NCBI GenBank assembly: GCA_009782915.1 | Contig: WRIC01000018.1 | Span: 1-34,278 of the forward strand | From: Propionibacteriaceae bacterium | GTDB taxonomy: Bacteria; Actinomycetota; Actinomycetes; Propionibacteriales; Propionibacteriaceae | Direction of reading: 5' to 3' | DNA: 34,278 bases | Shown: in pieces, positions 8,211 to 16,753 of the stretch | Layout of the letters: each line of letters begins with the position of its first letter | How positions within the stretch are numbered: position 1 is the stretch's first letter | Translations under genes and position numbers: made by a program | The notes under the pieces: model-generated | The model's database searches: none | The model's input: only the letters and a program-made list of their open reading frames with translations | Told to the model about the DNA's origin: nothing

Positions 8211-8295
8211 ATTCTGCGCGAAGTCGCAGAATCCAGACTCCACAGTTGTGCAACTATGGAGTCTGGACATCTTGCGAGTTGCTCCGCAGGGTGAC
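8211..8295. repeat. Family A REP/BIME-like repeat, full copy
   Basis: The left module is ATTCTGCGCGAAGTCGCAG followed by AATCCAGACTCCACAG. The right module runs TGGAGTCTGGACATCTTGCG to CGCAGGGTGAC. It fills most of the gap between the DUF4032 gene and cysS. Confidence 0.85.
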
Positions 8296-8322
8296 GGCGG
8301 GAGCAACCAGTAGGATGAACCT

Positions 8323-9726
8323 ATGACACTGTCGCTCTATGACACCGCACGGCGGGCCAAGGTGCCCTTTGAACCTCTCGTACCTGGGGAGGTCTCGATC
8401 TACTGTTGTGGGCTGACGGTTCAATCTGCGCCGCATCTGGGGCACATCCGCAAAGAAGTGGTCTTTGATGTCCTGAGACGGTGGCTGACCACCTCGGGAT
8501 TCAAGGTCACCCAGATCACCAATGTCACTGATATTGACGACAAGATTCTCGCCAAATCAGCTGAGGCGGGTCTCCCGTGGTACGCCCACGCGTACGTTCA
8601 GGAAAGGGAGCTCCACCGAGCCTATGCCGCGCTCGGGATCCAGCCGCCCACCTATGAACCTCGCGCAACCGGGCATATCCCGGAGATGATTGAACTGGTT
8701 GAGCAGATCATCGAGCGCGGGCACGGGTATGTGGCTGATGACGGTTCCGGTGATGTGTATTTCGACGTACAGTCTTGGCCGGGGTACGGGGAACTCTCCG
8801 GGCAGAAACCCGATGAGATGGAACCCGATGAAGACGCCAATCCCCGCGGAAAGAAGGATCCCAGAGATTTTGCCCTGTGGAAGGGTTTCACCGATGGTGA
8901 GCCGATCACCGCGTCCTGGCCGTCACCGTGGGGGCGTGGTCGTCCCGGATGGCATCTGGAATGCTCAGCAATGGCTGGGAAATATTTGGGTGACAGGTTT
9001 GATATCCACGGCGGGGGGATTGATTTGCAGTTCCCTCATCACGAGAATGAGCTCGCCCAATCCCAAGCCGCGGGCCGGGGTTTCGCCCAGTACTGGCTCC
9101 ACAATGGGTGGGTGACCATGTCGGGGGAGAAGATGAGCAAGTCGCTGGGTAACGGTTTAGCGGTGACCGAGGTGGTCAAGCATTGGCCGGCTCGCGCTGT
9201 TCGGCTCTATCTGGTGGCACCCCACTACCGGTCGATGATTGAATACTCCGATGGTGCTTTGGATGAGGCGGCAGCTGCTTTGTCGCGAGTGGATTCCTTC
9301 GTTGCGCGGGCGAGTGAGGTTCTCGCAGAGATACCCGCTGAGACCGAGGTGCCGCAGGGTTTCGCTGAGGCAATGGATGATGATCTGGGCACACCTGCGG
9401 CGGTGGCTGTTCTCTATGAAACAGTACGCGAGGGTAACCGCGCCTTGGACGCTGGTGATCACGAGGTGGTGGGGCAGTTTCTCGCCCAGGTTCAAGCAAT
9501 GCTGAGTGTTCTCGGGTTGTCAGCAGACGACCCTTTCTGGGGGAATACCCCAACCAGTGATCTCACAGATCTGGTCGATGGTCTCGTGCAAGCCCTGCTC
9601 GATCAGCGTGCAGCAGCGCGTACCCGCAAAGACTTCGAAGCAGCCGACATGATCCGCAACCAACTCACCGACATGGGTCTCACCATCGAAGACACCCCCC
9701 AAGGCCCCCGCTGGTCGCTGGATTAA
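8323..9726 (+). CDS. cysS: Cysteinyl-tRNA synthetase
   Basis: Charges tRNA-Cys with cysteine in the cytoplasm. The class I HIGH motif is HLGH (38-41) and the KMSKS motif is intact (270-274). C28/C29, the later LECSAM cysteine and the HHENE segment supply the usual zinc ligands. The C-terminus ends with the CysS-specific pattern [12 protein letters not shown] followed by IEDTPQG and a late tryptophan. This separates it from MshC, the related mycothiol ligase, which is shorter and lacks that tail. Its length of 467 is typical. ATG 8323 follows a weak AGGATG-type site. The rlmB gene lies downstream in the same direction, an arrangement found in many actinobacteria, although a 334-bp repeat-rich gap separates them here. 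Confidence 0.95.
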   Translation: MTLSLYDTARRAKVPFEPLVPGEVSIYCCGLTVQSAPHLGHIRKEVVFDVLRRWLTTSGFKVTQITNVTDIDDKILAKSAEAGLPWYAHAYVQERELHRAYAALGIQPPTYEPRATGHIPEMIELVEQIIERGHGYVADDGSGDVYFDVQSWPGYGELSGQKPDEMEPDEDANPRGKKDPRDFALWKGFTDGEPITASWPSPWGRGRPGWHLECSAMAGKYLGDRFDIHGGGIDLQFPHHENELAQSQAAGRGFAQYWLHNGWVTMSGEKMSKSLGNGLAVTEVVKHWPARAVRLYLVAPHYRSMIEYSDGALDEAAAALSRVDSFVARASEVLAEIPAETEVPQGFAEAMDDDLGTPAAVAVLYETVREGNRALDAGDHEVVGQFLAQVQAMLSVLGLSADDPFWGNTPTSDLTDLVDGLVQALLDQRAAARTRKDFEAADMIRNQLTDMGLTIEDTPQGPRWSLD

Positions 9727-10060
9727 ATCTAACTCCGTCACCCTGTGCCGACTGTGACAGTGGTGCCTGTCCCCGCTGGACTCTCACGTAGAACCCGGCT
9801 CCGTCACCCTGCGCGAAGTCGCAGGGTCCAGAAACCAAATTTTCTACGACTGTGGAGTCTGGATTCCGTGACTTTGCACGGAATGACGAGGGTGTGACTG
9901 TGGAGTCTGGATTCCGTGTCTTCGCACGGAATGACGAGGGTGTGACTGTGGAGTCTGGATTCTGCGACTGCGCATAGAATGACAGGGGTTGAGTGCGCTG
10001 GTGGGGACAGGGTGGGCGTACAAAAGACATGATGAGAGATAAGTGAAGTAGGATTCTCAG
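9727..10060. other. Repeat-filled gap between cysS and rlmB
   Basis: No gene is visible in these 334 bases. The gap holds a GTGACAG...CCTGTCCCC element at 9754-9774 (a variant of family C, partly mirrored by GTGGGGACAGG near 10001), a full family A copy at 9803-9887 and a 48-bp tandem array of family A half-units from 9848 to 9983. The last ~30 bases carry the rlmB ribosome binding site (TAGGA). Confidence 0.7.
9803..9983. repeat. Family A copy extended into a 48-bp tandem array
   Basis: A full element (GTCACCCTGCGCGAAGTCG to CACGGAATGAC, 9803-9887) is followed by repeats of its right module. GACTGTGGAGTCTGGATTC begins at 9848, 9896 and 9944, an exact 48-bp period. The three hairpins differ by compensating changes (TGACTTTGCA, TGTCTTCGCA, CGACTGCGCA). 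Local duplication of half-elements is visible directly. Confidence 0.85.
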
Positions 10061-10999
10061 ATGAGTAAAGGACGAAACACCGCCGGATCGGGCGGACGCA
10101 TTCGCAAGGGCCTGGAAGGGCGTGGACCAACACCCAAGGCGGAGGACCGCGAATACCATGCTGCACATCGGGCGAAAAAGGCGGCTATGAAACGCCAGAC
10201 TAGCCCCCGATCAACTCGGCCCAAACCGAAGGCAAGTGGTGAATGGGTGGTGGGGCGCAACGCCGTACTGGAGGCTCTGCGCGCTGACATTCCGGTGAAG
10301 ACTGCCTATATCGCTGAGGACGCCGAGCGCGATGACCGGCTCAAAGAGATCATCAAATTCGCAGGTGAACACAGTATCCCGATGCTCCAGGCGACCAAGA
10401 GGGAGTTGGATCGTCTCACAGGTGGCGCGGTTCATCAGTCAGTGGGTTTACTTCTGCCGAGTTACGAGTACGCCGAGGTGGACGACATCGAGGAGCAGGC
10501 TCGTCTCCATAGCAAAGTGGTGGTGGCGTGTGACCATCTCACTGATCCTCACAATTTGGGGGCGATCATCCGTAGTGCCGCGGCTTTCGATTCGGCTGGT
10601 GTGGTGATCCCGGATCGGCGTAGCGCGAAGATGACTGCTGCTGCATGGAAGGCCTCGGCGGGCGCGGCAGCACGCCTACCGGTAGCCCAGGTGGTCAATC
10701 TGAATCGGGCTATCGCTGGATTCAAGGATGCTGGGTTCACGATCATTGGTCTTGCTGGTGAAGGAGCTGAGCAGATCGATGAGATTGCCGTCGAGGGCCC
10801 CATGGTTTTGGTGGTGGGCTCGGAGGGCGATGGTTTGTCTCGCTTGGCGCGTGAGTCGTGCGATGTGTTGGTACGCATCCCGATTGCCGAGGGTGTGGAG
10901 TCATTGAATGCTTCCGTGGCGACTGCAATCGCACTCTATGAACTATCCCGCGAAGGCGAAGTTGATTGGACCCCCGAACCCGTGACAGAGGTTTCCTAG
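10061..10999 (+). CDS. rlmB: 23S rRNA (guanosine-2'-O-)-methyltransferase, TrmH/SpoU family (RlmB)
   Basis: Methylates the ribose of a guanosine in 23S rRNA (G2251 in E. coli numbering) using S-adenosylmethionine. Residues 1-60 are a basic, disordered extension rich in Arg, Lys and Gly that should help rRNA binding. Residues ~62-140 are the L30e-like substrate-binding domain. The rest is the SPOUT domain, with motif 1 DPHNLGAIIRSA, motif 2 VVGSEGDGLSRL and motif 3 IPIAEGVESLNASVA, so the knotted cofactor site is complete. ATG 10061 follows TAGGATTCTC. It pairs with cysS upstream. A long inverted repeat begins 11 bases after the stop and may end the transcript. Confidence 0.9.
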   Translation: MSKGRNTAGSGGRIRKGLEGRGPTPKAEDREYHAAHRAKKAAMKRQTSPRSTRPKPKASGEWVVGRNAVLEALRADIPVKTAYIAEDAERDDRLKEIIKFAGEHSIPMLQATKRELDRLTGGAVHQSVGLLLPSYEYAEVDDIEEQARLHSKVVVACDHLTDPHNLGAIIRSAAAFDSAGVVIPDRRSAKMTAAAWKASAGAAARLPVAQVVNLNRAIAGFKDAGFTIIGLAGEGAEQIDEIAVEGPMVLVVGSEGDGLSRLARESCDVLVRIPIAEGVESLNASVATAIALYELSREGEVDWTPEPVTEVS

Positions 11000-11010
11000 G
11001 TTTCCATCCC

Positions 11011-11117
11011 AGATCGCCTTCAATGTACGATTTTTTTCCCGTGGATGGTAAAAAAACCGGCGTTTTCATGGATTTCTGGGGTTGTCAGAGGTTGGAATCG
11101 TACATTGACGGCGATCT
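11011..11117. repeat. 107-bp element with 22-bp inverted repeats
   Basis: The arms at 11011-11032 and 11096-11117 match over 22 bases with one mismatch (core TCAATGTACGATT). Inside, a seven-T run (11031-11037) faces a seven-A run (11050-11056), so a second hairpin can form in the loop. It is not related to families A, B or C and carries no coding potential. It could be the rlmB terminator, a small structured RNA or a tiny non-autonomous mobile element. Confidence 0.75.
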
Positions 11118-11284
11118 CGGATAAAAACTTCATTCCAGCGCGTACGGGGGCCTCAGATGAACACCATAATGATGGACGCCAGTGGGATTGTTACTGTTCT
11201 TGCGCAGTGGCGACGCGCCATAGGTAACCATTGTGGAGCCGTGAGAGTACGAGGCGGGCCAGTCCCGACTCTGTCGCTCGAATC

Positions 11285-11290
11285 TAGTAT
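11285..11290 (+). promoter_or_regulatory. Putative -10 box for a leaderless transcript
   Basis: TAGTAT ends six bases before the GTG at 11297. No Shine-Dalgarno sequence is present, so transcription probably starts at or next to the start codon. Confidence 0.4.
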
Positions 11291-11296
11291 CATAGA

Positions 11297-12109
11297 GTGG
11301 TGAGTTCTCATGATGGCCAGGGGTTGGGGGTTCCCCAGAGTCATTATCCGCAATTTATTCCAGCCCAACCCGTCGATAGTGATGCAGCCACAGTCTTGGG
11401 TGGTTCCAGTGGGCCGGGGGTATACGGAACCCCATCAGATAGCCCTGGACCGTACCCACAAACAGGCCCCAACCAAACAGGCCCCTACCATCAACCTCCG
11501 CCCAAGTCAGGCCGTGGTCTGGTGTTGATTCTGATTCTTGTCGCTGCGTTTGCCCTGGTGTGTGCCATGATATGGGTCGTCACCGCGCAGACGGGCAGGG
11601 ATGAGCCCGATCCGACACCCGAGCCCACCATCACTGTTGATTGGCCAACACCAACCCCAACCCCCAAACCGACACCCACCACCCCAGCGCCAACACCCAC
11701 CGGCCCGTACAAGCGTGAACGCGATCCGATCACTGAGGTGGAGAAACAGAGCTATGGCTATCTGTTCAAGGGCGCGTGTGTGAACAATCGCCCTCCGGAC
11801 TACGAGCAGCCGGTTCCCACTGTTGATTGTGAGCAACCCCACACCGATCAGGTTATGGGTTTCGTTGATCTGTCTGATGACCAAATGAATATCAATGATC
11901 TTCTCGATTTTGAGATGAAGGTCGCTCAGCGATGCAATTCACTCAAAGCAACCCTGCCGGTTCCGGAAGAATTCAACCGCGGCGTACGCGCCACCTACCC
12001 CGATGCAGACATGTGGAACGATGGGGTGAGGCTCGCTTTGTGTTGGGTGCCGGTGTCCAACAAAACCTGGGTGGGGTCAGTTCTTGATGGTACGGCCCGG
12101 ATGATCTAG
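11297..12109 (+). CDS. Membrane-anchored protein with Septum_form-like extracellular domain
   Basis: This 270-residue protein has a Gly/Pro/Gln-rich cytoplasmic N-terminus (1-70), one membrane helix (about 74-96), a Pro/Thr-rich linker with PTPTP repeats (about 103-136) and a compact extracellular domain (about 145-270). That domain has four cysteines (C161, C178, C213, C249). The pattern GACVN...VDCEQPHTDQVMGFV is typical of the actinobacterial Septum_form domain, in which the cysteines are expected to form two disulphides. Members are loosely linked to cell-division or envelope functions; the biochemical role is unknown. GTG 11297 or the adjacent GTG 11300 is the start. It converges on rsmI. 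Confidence 0.65.
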   Translation: MVSSHDGQGLGVPQSHYPQFIPAQPVDSDAATVLGGSSGPGVYGTPSDSPGPYPQTGPNQTGPYHQPPPKSGRGLVLILILVAAFALVCAMIWVVTAQTGRDEPDPTPEPTITVDWPTPTPTPKPTPTTPAPTPTGPYKRERDPITEVEKQSYGYLFKGACVNNRPPDYEQPVPTVDCEQPHTDQVMGFVDLSDDQMNINDLLDFEMKVAQRCNSLKATLPVPEEFNRGVRATYPDADMWNDGVRLALCWVPVSNKTWVGSVLDGTARMI

Positions 12110-12123
12110 GTGTCCGCGAACAA

Positions 12124-12153
12124 CCACAAGCTATGATAGCTAGAAACCTGTGG
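12124..12153. terminator. Possible bidirectional terminator between convergent genes
   Basis: CCACA (12124-12128) can pair with TGTGG (12149-12153), and the perfect AGCTA-TGA-TAGCT hairpin (12129-12141) lies inside. It sits in the 54-bp gap between the Septum_form-like gene and rsmI, which converge. Confidence 0.35.
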
Positions 12154-12163
12154 CGACCTGGTG

Positions 12164-13039
12164 TCAATCAGTCTCCGTGCGATACCGGAGCTCTTCCATC
12201 CTGTCCCAGAGTTCGTGGCGGTCTGTGCCAGTTTTGGCAGCCACCTTCCTCACAGCAGTAGTGTACTTCACCCCATCAGCCATGAGTGCTTGCACACGGG
12301 CCACCATTTCTTCCATGGATGGCGGCTCAGGGGTCTCGCCAGAGATCACCACAGTCACCTCCCCACGTACTGAACTTTCAGCCCACGCCACCAACTCGGT
12401 GAGGGTGCCTCGGACCACCTCCTCATGTGGCTTGGTCATCTCTCGGCAGATGGCACCGCGCCTGTCGCTACCGAAGATAGTGGCGGCATCTGTGAGGAAA
12501 TCCCGGAGTCGGTGGGGGGCCTCGAAAAACACCATGGTTCGTTCCTCGTGGGCTAAACCCTGTAACCGAGATTGACGCTTCCCGCTTTTGCGTGGAAGAA
12601 AACCCTCGAAACAGAAACGATGAGTGGGCAGTCCGGACAAGGCGAGGGCGGTGATAACAGCTGAAGGTCCAGGGATAGCACTCACTGGCAGGCCAGCGTT
12701 CACACAAGCGGCAACAAGTCGAAAACCCGGGTCAGAGATCGATGGCATACCTGCATCGGTGACGAGGACAACAGTGGCACCATCGTAAATCTGATTCACT
12801 AAGAGACCAGTACGCACAATTTCGTTGCCCTCGAAATAGGAGACAATGTGCCCCGGCGGATCGATGCCCATGCGACGACACAAATCAGAAAAAGTACGAG
12901 TGTCCTCCGCGGCAATGACCTGAGCAGACATGAGAGCCTCACGCAGAGCCTCGCTGGTATAACGCGAATCACCTATCGGTGTTCCCGCTAACAGGAGAAC
13001 CCCGTGGTTGTTTGCCTCCTGAGTTGAATCATGGTTCAT
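12164..13039 (-). CDS. rsmI: 16S rRNA (cytidine(1402)-2'-O)-methyltransferase RsmI
   Basis: Methylates the ribose of C1402 in the decoding centre of 16S rRNA, using S-adenosylmethionine. It has the tetrapyrrole-methylase fold. The family motifs are GTPIGD near the N-terminus, AEDTR, VTDAGMPSISDPG (the cofactor loop), PGPSAVITALALSG and MVFFEAPHRL. Its length of 291 is normal. ATG 13039 is the start (MNHDSTQEANNHG). It is divergent from the protein mannosyltransferase gene. The same rsmI/pmt neighbourhood is known from Mycobacterium tuberculosis (Rv1003/Rv1002c), which supports both assignments. The short intergenic space implies overlapping divergent promoters. Confidence 0.93.
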   Translation of the reverse strand: MNHDSTQEANNHGVLLLAGTPIGDSRYTSEALREALMSAQVIAAEDTRTFSDLCRRMGIDPPGHIVSYFEGNEIVRTGLLVNQIYDGATVVLVTDAGMPSISDPGFRLVAACVNAGLPVSAIPGPSAVITALALSGLPTHRFCFEGFLPRKSGKRQSRLQGLAHEERTMVFFEAPHRLRDFLTDAATIFGSDRRGAICREMTKPHEEVVRGTLTELVAWAESSVRGEVTVVISGETPEPPSMEEMVARVQALMADGVKYTTAVRKVAAKTGTDRHELWDRMEELRYRTETD

Positions 13040-13057
13040 GCCACTAGACTAGTGAGA

Positions 13058-14974
13058 ATGAGCGAGTCTGTGCATGGTGACCAACCGCGATCTAACCGTG
13101 TCGCACCCTCACCACGTACCCGCCAACGTATCGAACAGGCTCGCGCTCAGGCCTCCCAGGAGCGCCAGGCTGCTGGGTTTACAGAAAAACCGGAGGAGCA
13201 GATCGGTCGTGCCTTGGCTTTGCTGGAGCCGCCCGCACGCCAGTGGACACCTGCGCCGACTGATCCCCCTCGAGTACGTGTCGCGCAACCTGCCGGAACC
13301 CAAGGCGACCTCCGGCCATCACTGGCGCATCACACCACAGTAACCCCACCACCCAAAACAACCACTTCACTGATCGGCTCGGTTCTGGATGCGAGCCATC
13401 CTCGTACCTCACCGTTGGCTACCGCGATCGAACGCTTGGCAAGCCCACTGCCGACCGACAGGGTCATGGGGTGGGTGGTGACCTTGGCGATCACCGGGCT
13501 GGCTTTCCTGATTCGTGTCGTCCATCTGGGTACACCGAAGACCATCATGTTTGATGAAACCTATTACGCCAAGGATGCGTGGAGTCTGCTTCGTTTTGGG
13601 TACGAGGGCAGGTGGACTGGTGAGGATGGTGAAGCGAATGCTGCGGTGGCCCGAGGTGACTATTCTTTCCTGAGCGCCGATGGTTCCTGGGCTGTGCATC
13701 CGCCCTTGGGGAAATGGTTGATTGCCTCAGGGGAGTGGTTGTTTGGGTTGAATGCTTTCGGGTGGAGGTTTGCTTCCCTGATCGCTGGGACACTCATGGT
13801 TTTCGTGGTGATTCGTTTGGCGCGTCGCTTGTCTCACTCCACCTTGATTGGGGGGCTGGCGGGTTTCCTTCTCACCATGGATGGGCTGCATTTCGTGTTG
13901 TCACGGATTGCTTTGCTCGACATTTTTCAGGCACTGTTCATCGTGGCAGGGGTGAGTTGTGTCGTCGCGGATCGTGATTTCTTCCGCAACCGGTTGGCAA
14001 ATCGGCTCACGGCTGAGGAGATCCCTGGTTTGGGTGGCATCGTGGGGCCCGTTATTTTCCGCCCCTGGCTACTGGCTGCGGGGGTTTTCTTGGGGCTAGG
14101 GTGTGCTGTCAAATGGAACACGATCTATGTTGTGGCTGTGTTTGGGATCCTCGTGGTGGTGTGGTCGCTGTCTGCTCGCCGCTTGGCTGGGGCAGGACGC
14201 AACACGTGGCGCGGGTTATATGTGGATGGTGTTCCTGGGTTTATTTCCCTGGTTGTGGTGGGCTTCTTTGCGTACCTTTCCACCTGGATTCCTTGGCTGC
14301 GATCCACTGGCGCCTACGGGCGTGATTGGGGGGTGAATAATCCTGATGCTTTCTCGACCCGCACCTTCGGGGAAGGGTTAGCGTCATGGGCTCACTGGCA
14401 TCAGATCACTTTCGACTTCCACACCGGCGAGGGTTTGGCCAAGGCGACCCACACCTATCAGTCGAGTCCATGGAGTTGGCCTTTCGTGGGGCGTACGGTG
14501 GGGATCTATGCCGATAATGGGATCGAGCCTGGTGTCGATGGGTGTACGGCTGCGGTGGGGGAGACCTGCATGAGGGTCGTGACGGCTTTAGGGACACCGT
14601 TGTTGTGGTGGGCGGCATCTGTGGCGATGGTGTTTGCCCTGATCTGGTGGGTGGCGGGAATGGATTGGCGTTTCTCCGTCGTGGTGTGTGGCATGGCGGC
14701 CACCTGGATTCCGTGGATGACGGTGGGTTCGCGTCCGATTTTCTCGTTCTATTCGATCACGATGCTTCCGTTCATGGTGATCGCCTTAGCAATGGCTCTC
14801 GGGGTTCTCCTTGGGCCGGTCGGTTCAAATCGCCGAGAATCGGGTTCTATCGGGGCTGGTACGCTCGTGGCTCTCATCGTGCTCAATTTCGCATTCCTCT
14901 ACCCGATCCTGACCGGCGCGCTCATCCCGCGCAGTCACTGGCAGTGGCGAATCTGGCTCCCCGGCTGGGTGTGA
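13058..14974 (+). CDS. pmt: Dolichyl-phosphate-mannose-protein mannosyltransferase (PMT/GT39 family)
   Basis: Transfers mannose from polyprenyl-phosphate mannose to Ser/Thr of exported proteins, at the outer face of the membrane. After a cytoplasmic N-terminus of ~130 residues come about ten membrane segments. The first extracellular loop has the catalytic Asp-Glu in FDETYYAKDA and the conserved HPPLGKW motif, both diagnostic for bacterial PMTs. A WNTIYV segment and a C-terminal SHWQWRIWLPGWV end also fit the family. I chose ATG 13058; GTG 13052 is possible, while ATG 13031 would overlap the divergent rsmI start. The length of 638 from 13058 is slightly longer than M. tuberculosis Pmt because of the N-terminal extension. 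Pro/Thr-rich exported proteins in this window, such as the Septum_form-like protein, are plausible substrates by inference. Confidence 0.9.
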   Translation: MSESVHGDQPRSNRVAPSPRTRQRIEQARAQASQERQAAGFTEKPEEQIGRALALLEPPARQWTPAPTDPPRVRVAQPAGTQGDLRPSLAHHTTVTPPPKTTTSLIGSVLDASHPRTSPLATAIERLASPLPTDRVMGWVVTLAITGLAFLIRVVHLGTPKTIMFDETYYAKDAWSLLRFGYEGRWTGEDGEANAAVARGDYSFLSADGSWAVHPPLGKWLIASGEWLFGLNAFGWRFASLIAGTLMVFVVIRLARRLSHSTLIGGLAGFLLTMDGLHFVLSRIALLDIFQALFIVAGVSCVVADRDFFRNRLANRLTAEEIPGLGGIVGPVIFRPWLLAAGVFLGLGCAVKWNTIYVVAVFGILVVVWSLSARRLAGAGRNTWRGLYVDGVPGFISLVVVGFFAYLSTWIPWLRSTGAYGRDWGVNNPDAFSTRTFGEGLASWAHWHQITFDFHTGEGLAKATHTYQSSPWSWPFVGRTVGIYADNGIEPGVDGCTAAVGETCMRVVTALGTPLLWWAASVAMVFALIWWVAGMDWRFSVVVCGMAATWIPWMTVGSRPIFSFYSITMLPFMVIALAMALGVLLGPVGSNRRESGSIGAGTLVALIVLNFAFLYPILTGALIPRSHWQWRIWLPGWV

Positions 14975-14993
14975 TGTCCCACTGGGGAGACTG

Positions 14994-15119
14994 GGACAAA
15001 AGGGGACGGGGCGTTTGTCACATTCTGACAATAATGGTTGTTCGACCAGCCGTGTTTCATCGTTTCGGGTAGTGACGGGGTGGAAAGAAATGTGACAAAC
15101 GCCCCGTCCCCTTTTGTCC
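14994..15119. repeat. Family C element with perfect 31-bp inverted repeats
   Basis: The arms at 14994-15024 and 15089-15119 are exact reverse complements over 31 bases, beginning GGACAAAAGGGGACGGGG and ending CGCCCCGTCCCCTTTTGTCC. They enclose 64 bases without an evident gene. The inner core is the same 20-mer found near 2878 and, as a single arm, at 23744. Confidence 0.9.
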
Positions 15120-15135
15120 GCACAGTCGCACCCCG

Positions 15136-15214
15136 GTCATTCCGTGCGGAGTCACGGAATCCAGACTCAACAGTCGCAAAAATATAAGTTCTGGACCCTG
15201 CGACGCAGGGTGAT
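15136..15214. repeat. Family A repeat, full but short right half
   Basis: Left module GTCATTCCGTGCGGAGTCAC with GGAATCCAGACTCAACAG. The right module is shortened to CTGGACCCTGCGACGCAGGG, with the hairpin loop deleted. Confidence 0.75.
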
Positions 15215-15331
15215 GAGGTTGCGCAGCCCTCCACTGTCCAACTGTCCCACTGGGACGACCAAGTTTCGTGTTGGGGGTGGACGTTGATAAACTCGCCCAC
15301 GTGATGCACGTGTTTATTTGTGGTGTTGACC

Positions 15332-16753
15332 ATGTCGATTGAACTCATTGTCCTCATCGTCGTTGTGACAGCCCTCGTTTTCGACTTCACCAACGGTTTC
15401 CATGATGCTGCGAATGCCATGGCCACCTGTGTTGCGACGGGTGCTTTCAAGCCGAAGGTTGCCGTACTTCTGGCTGCGGTCATGAACCTGGTGGGGGCTT
15501 TTCTGTCCACCGAGGTGGCGAAAACGATTGCCTCAGGGATTGTCGATGATACGAATGTCGCTATTGGCGCGCAAACCGTTTTTGCTGCCCTTGTGGGCGC
15601 GATCCTGTGGAACCTGTTGACTTGGCTGTTTGGTTTGCCGTCCTCATCGTCCCATGCCATTTTTGGTGCACTTATTGGTGCAGTCATTGTTCAAGCGGGG
15701 ATCAATGGTGTCCTGTGGTACGGCGTTGCCTCCAAGATTTTGTTGCCCGCTTTGGTTGCTCCGGTGGTTGCCGGTGTGGCTTCGTGGGCGGGAACCAAGA
15801 TCGCCTACAAGGGTTTGCATAATGACAACAAGGACTCCAAGAAGAGGTACCGCAACGGCCAGCGGGTGAGTTCCCTGCTGGTGGCCTTGTCGCACGGTAC
15901 CTCCGATGGACAGAAAACCATGGGCATTATCACTCTTGTTCTGGTGGTCAGTACGGCCCAATTCGCTGCAGCGAATCCTGGTGTTGATTTGCCGTGGTGG
16001 CATCAAGCCCCAGGGTCGGGGCCCCACTGGTGGGTCATGGTGGCTGCGGGTATAGCTATTGCCTTGGGCACCTACTCGGGTGGGTGGCGCATCATGAGAA
16101 CCATGGGCAAGGGCATGGCCGAGATCGAACCACCCCAAGGGTTCATTGCTGAGACCGCTGGAATGTCCTGCATTCTTGCCTCAGCGCACTTGGGGTTCGG
16201 GTTGTCGACCACCCACGTGGTTTCTGGTTCCATCATGGGAACAGGTTTGGCACGTACCCCAGAAGAAGTACGTTGGAACACTGCCAAACGAATGCTGATT
16301 GCTTGGGGGCTCACTCTTCCAGCGGCAGCACTCGTCGGTGGAGCCGCTGCTTGGCTCGCCCATTTCGGCTCCTGGGGTTTCCTCGCGGTCCTGGCCATCC
16401 TCCTCTTTGGGGCTGTGGCCATCAAGATTGCCTCGTCGAGGAACCACATCTCCCATGAGAATGTCAACGATGCCAATGAGGTGACTGTCCTCGCTAAGGC
16501 AGCGATTTCTTCGGTGACCACCACGATTCCTAACCCACTGGCTCCAGCGCTACCCGATTATATTGCTGATCACCCGCTGGCTGCTTCGCCTTTGCGTTTG
16601 ACTGGGTTGAAACCGAAACCGAAACCGAAGAAACCCAAGAAGAAGAAGACCCCACCCAAACCCACTCATAAAAACAAGGAGCGCAAAGATGCTCAGGTGA
16701 GAGCCTCGGTGGATAAGGCCAAAGCCAAAGAAGCAGAAAGGGGCGAGTCATGA
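15332..16753 (+). CDS. pit: Inorganic phosphate transporter, PiT family, with basic C-terminal tail
   Basis: Imports (metal-)phosphate by cation symport across the cytoplasmic membrane. The PiT signature appears twice in inverted topology: DFTNGFHDAANAMAT near the N-terminus and GFGLSTTHVVSGSIMGTG in the second half, with SSSHAIFGALIGA and SHGTSDGQKTMG between them. About ten hydrophobic segments are visible. The C-terminus is unusual: after about residue 415 comes a cytoplasmic tail dominated by KPKPK and KKPKKKK blocks and ending in charged residues. I chose ATG 15332; in-frame GTG codons at 15320 and 15323 are alternatives. The last four bases overlap the start of a small membrane protein gene (ATGA), so the two are translationally coupled. 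Confidence 0.9.
   Translation: MSIELIVLIVVVTALVFDFTNGFHDAANAMATCVATGAFKPKVAVLLAAVMNLVGAFLSTEVAKTIASGIVDDTNVAIGAQTVFAALVGAILWNLLTWLFGLPSSSSHAIFGALIGAVIVQAGINGVLWYGVASKILLPALVAPVVAGVASWAGTKIAYKGLHNDNKDSKKRYRNGQRVSSLLVALSHGTSDGQKTMGIITLVLVVSTAQFAAANPGVDLPWWHQAPGSGPHWWVMVAAGIAIALGTYSGGWRIMRTMGKGMAEIEPPQGFIAETAGMSCILASAHLGFGLSTTHVVSGSIMGTGLARTPEEVRWNTAKRMLIAWGLTLPAAALVGGAAAWLAHFGSWGFLAVLAILLFGAVAIKIASSRNHISHENVNDANEVTVLAKAAISSVTTTIPNPLAPALPDYIADHPLAASPLRLTGLKPKPKPKKPKKKKTPPKPTHKNKERKDAQVRASVDKAKAKEAERGES

Larger units (their letters stand above)
14975..15331. other. Repeat-filled gap between pmt and pit
   Basis: No gene is visible in these 357 bases. The gap contains the perfect 31-bp family C inverted repeat (14994-15119), a family A copy (15136-15214) and about 115 bases that should include the pit promoter, for which I could not pick convincing boxes. 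Confidence 0.6.

Noticed and set aside
8323-9726. MshC (mycothiol ligase) as an alternative to CysS
   Set aside because: The C-terminal [10 protein letters not shown]...IEDTPQG motif and the 467-residue length belong to CysS; MshC lacks that region.
11220-11290. Possible tRNA gene before the Septum_form-like gene (a TCGAATC-like string)
   Set aside because: No acceptor stem, anticodon arm or GGTTC T-loop in the correct spacing could be found.
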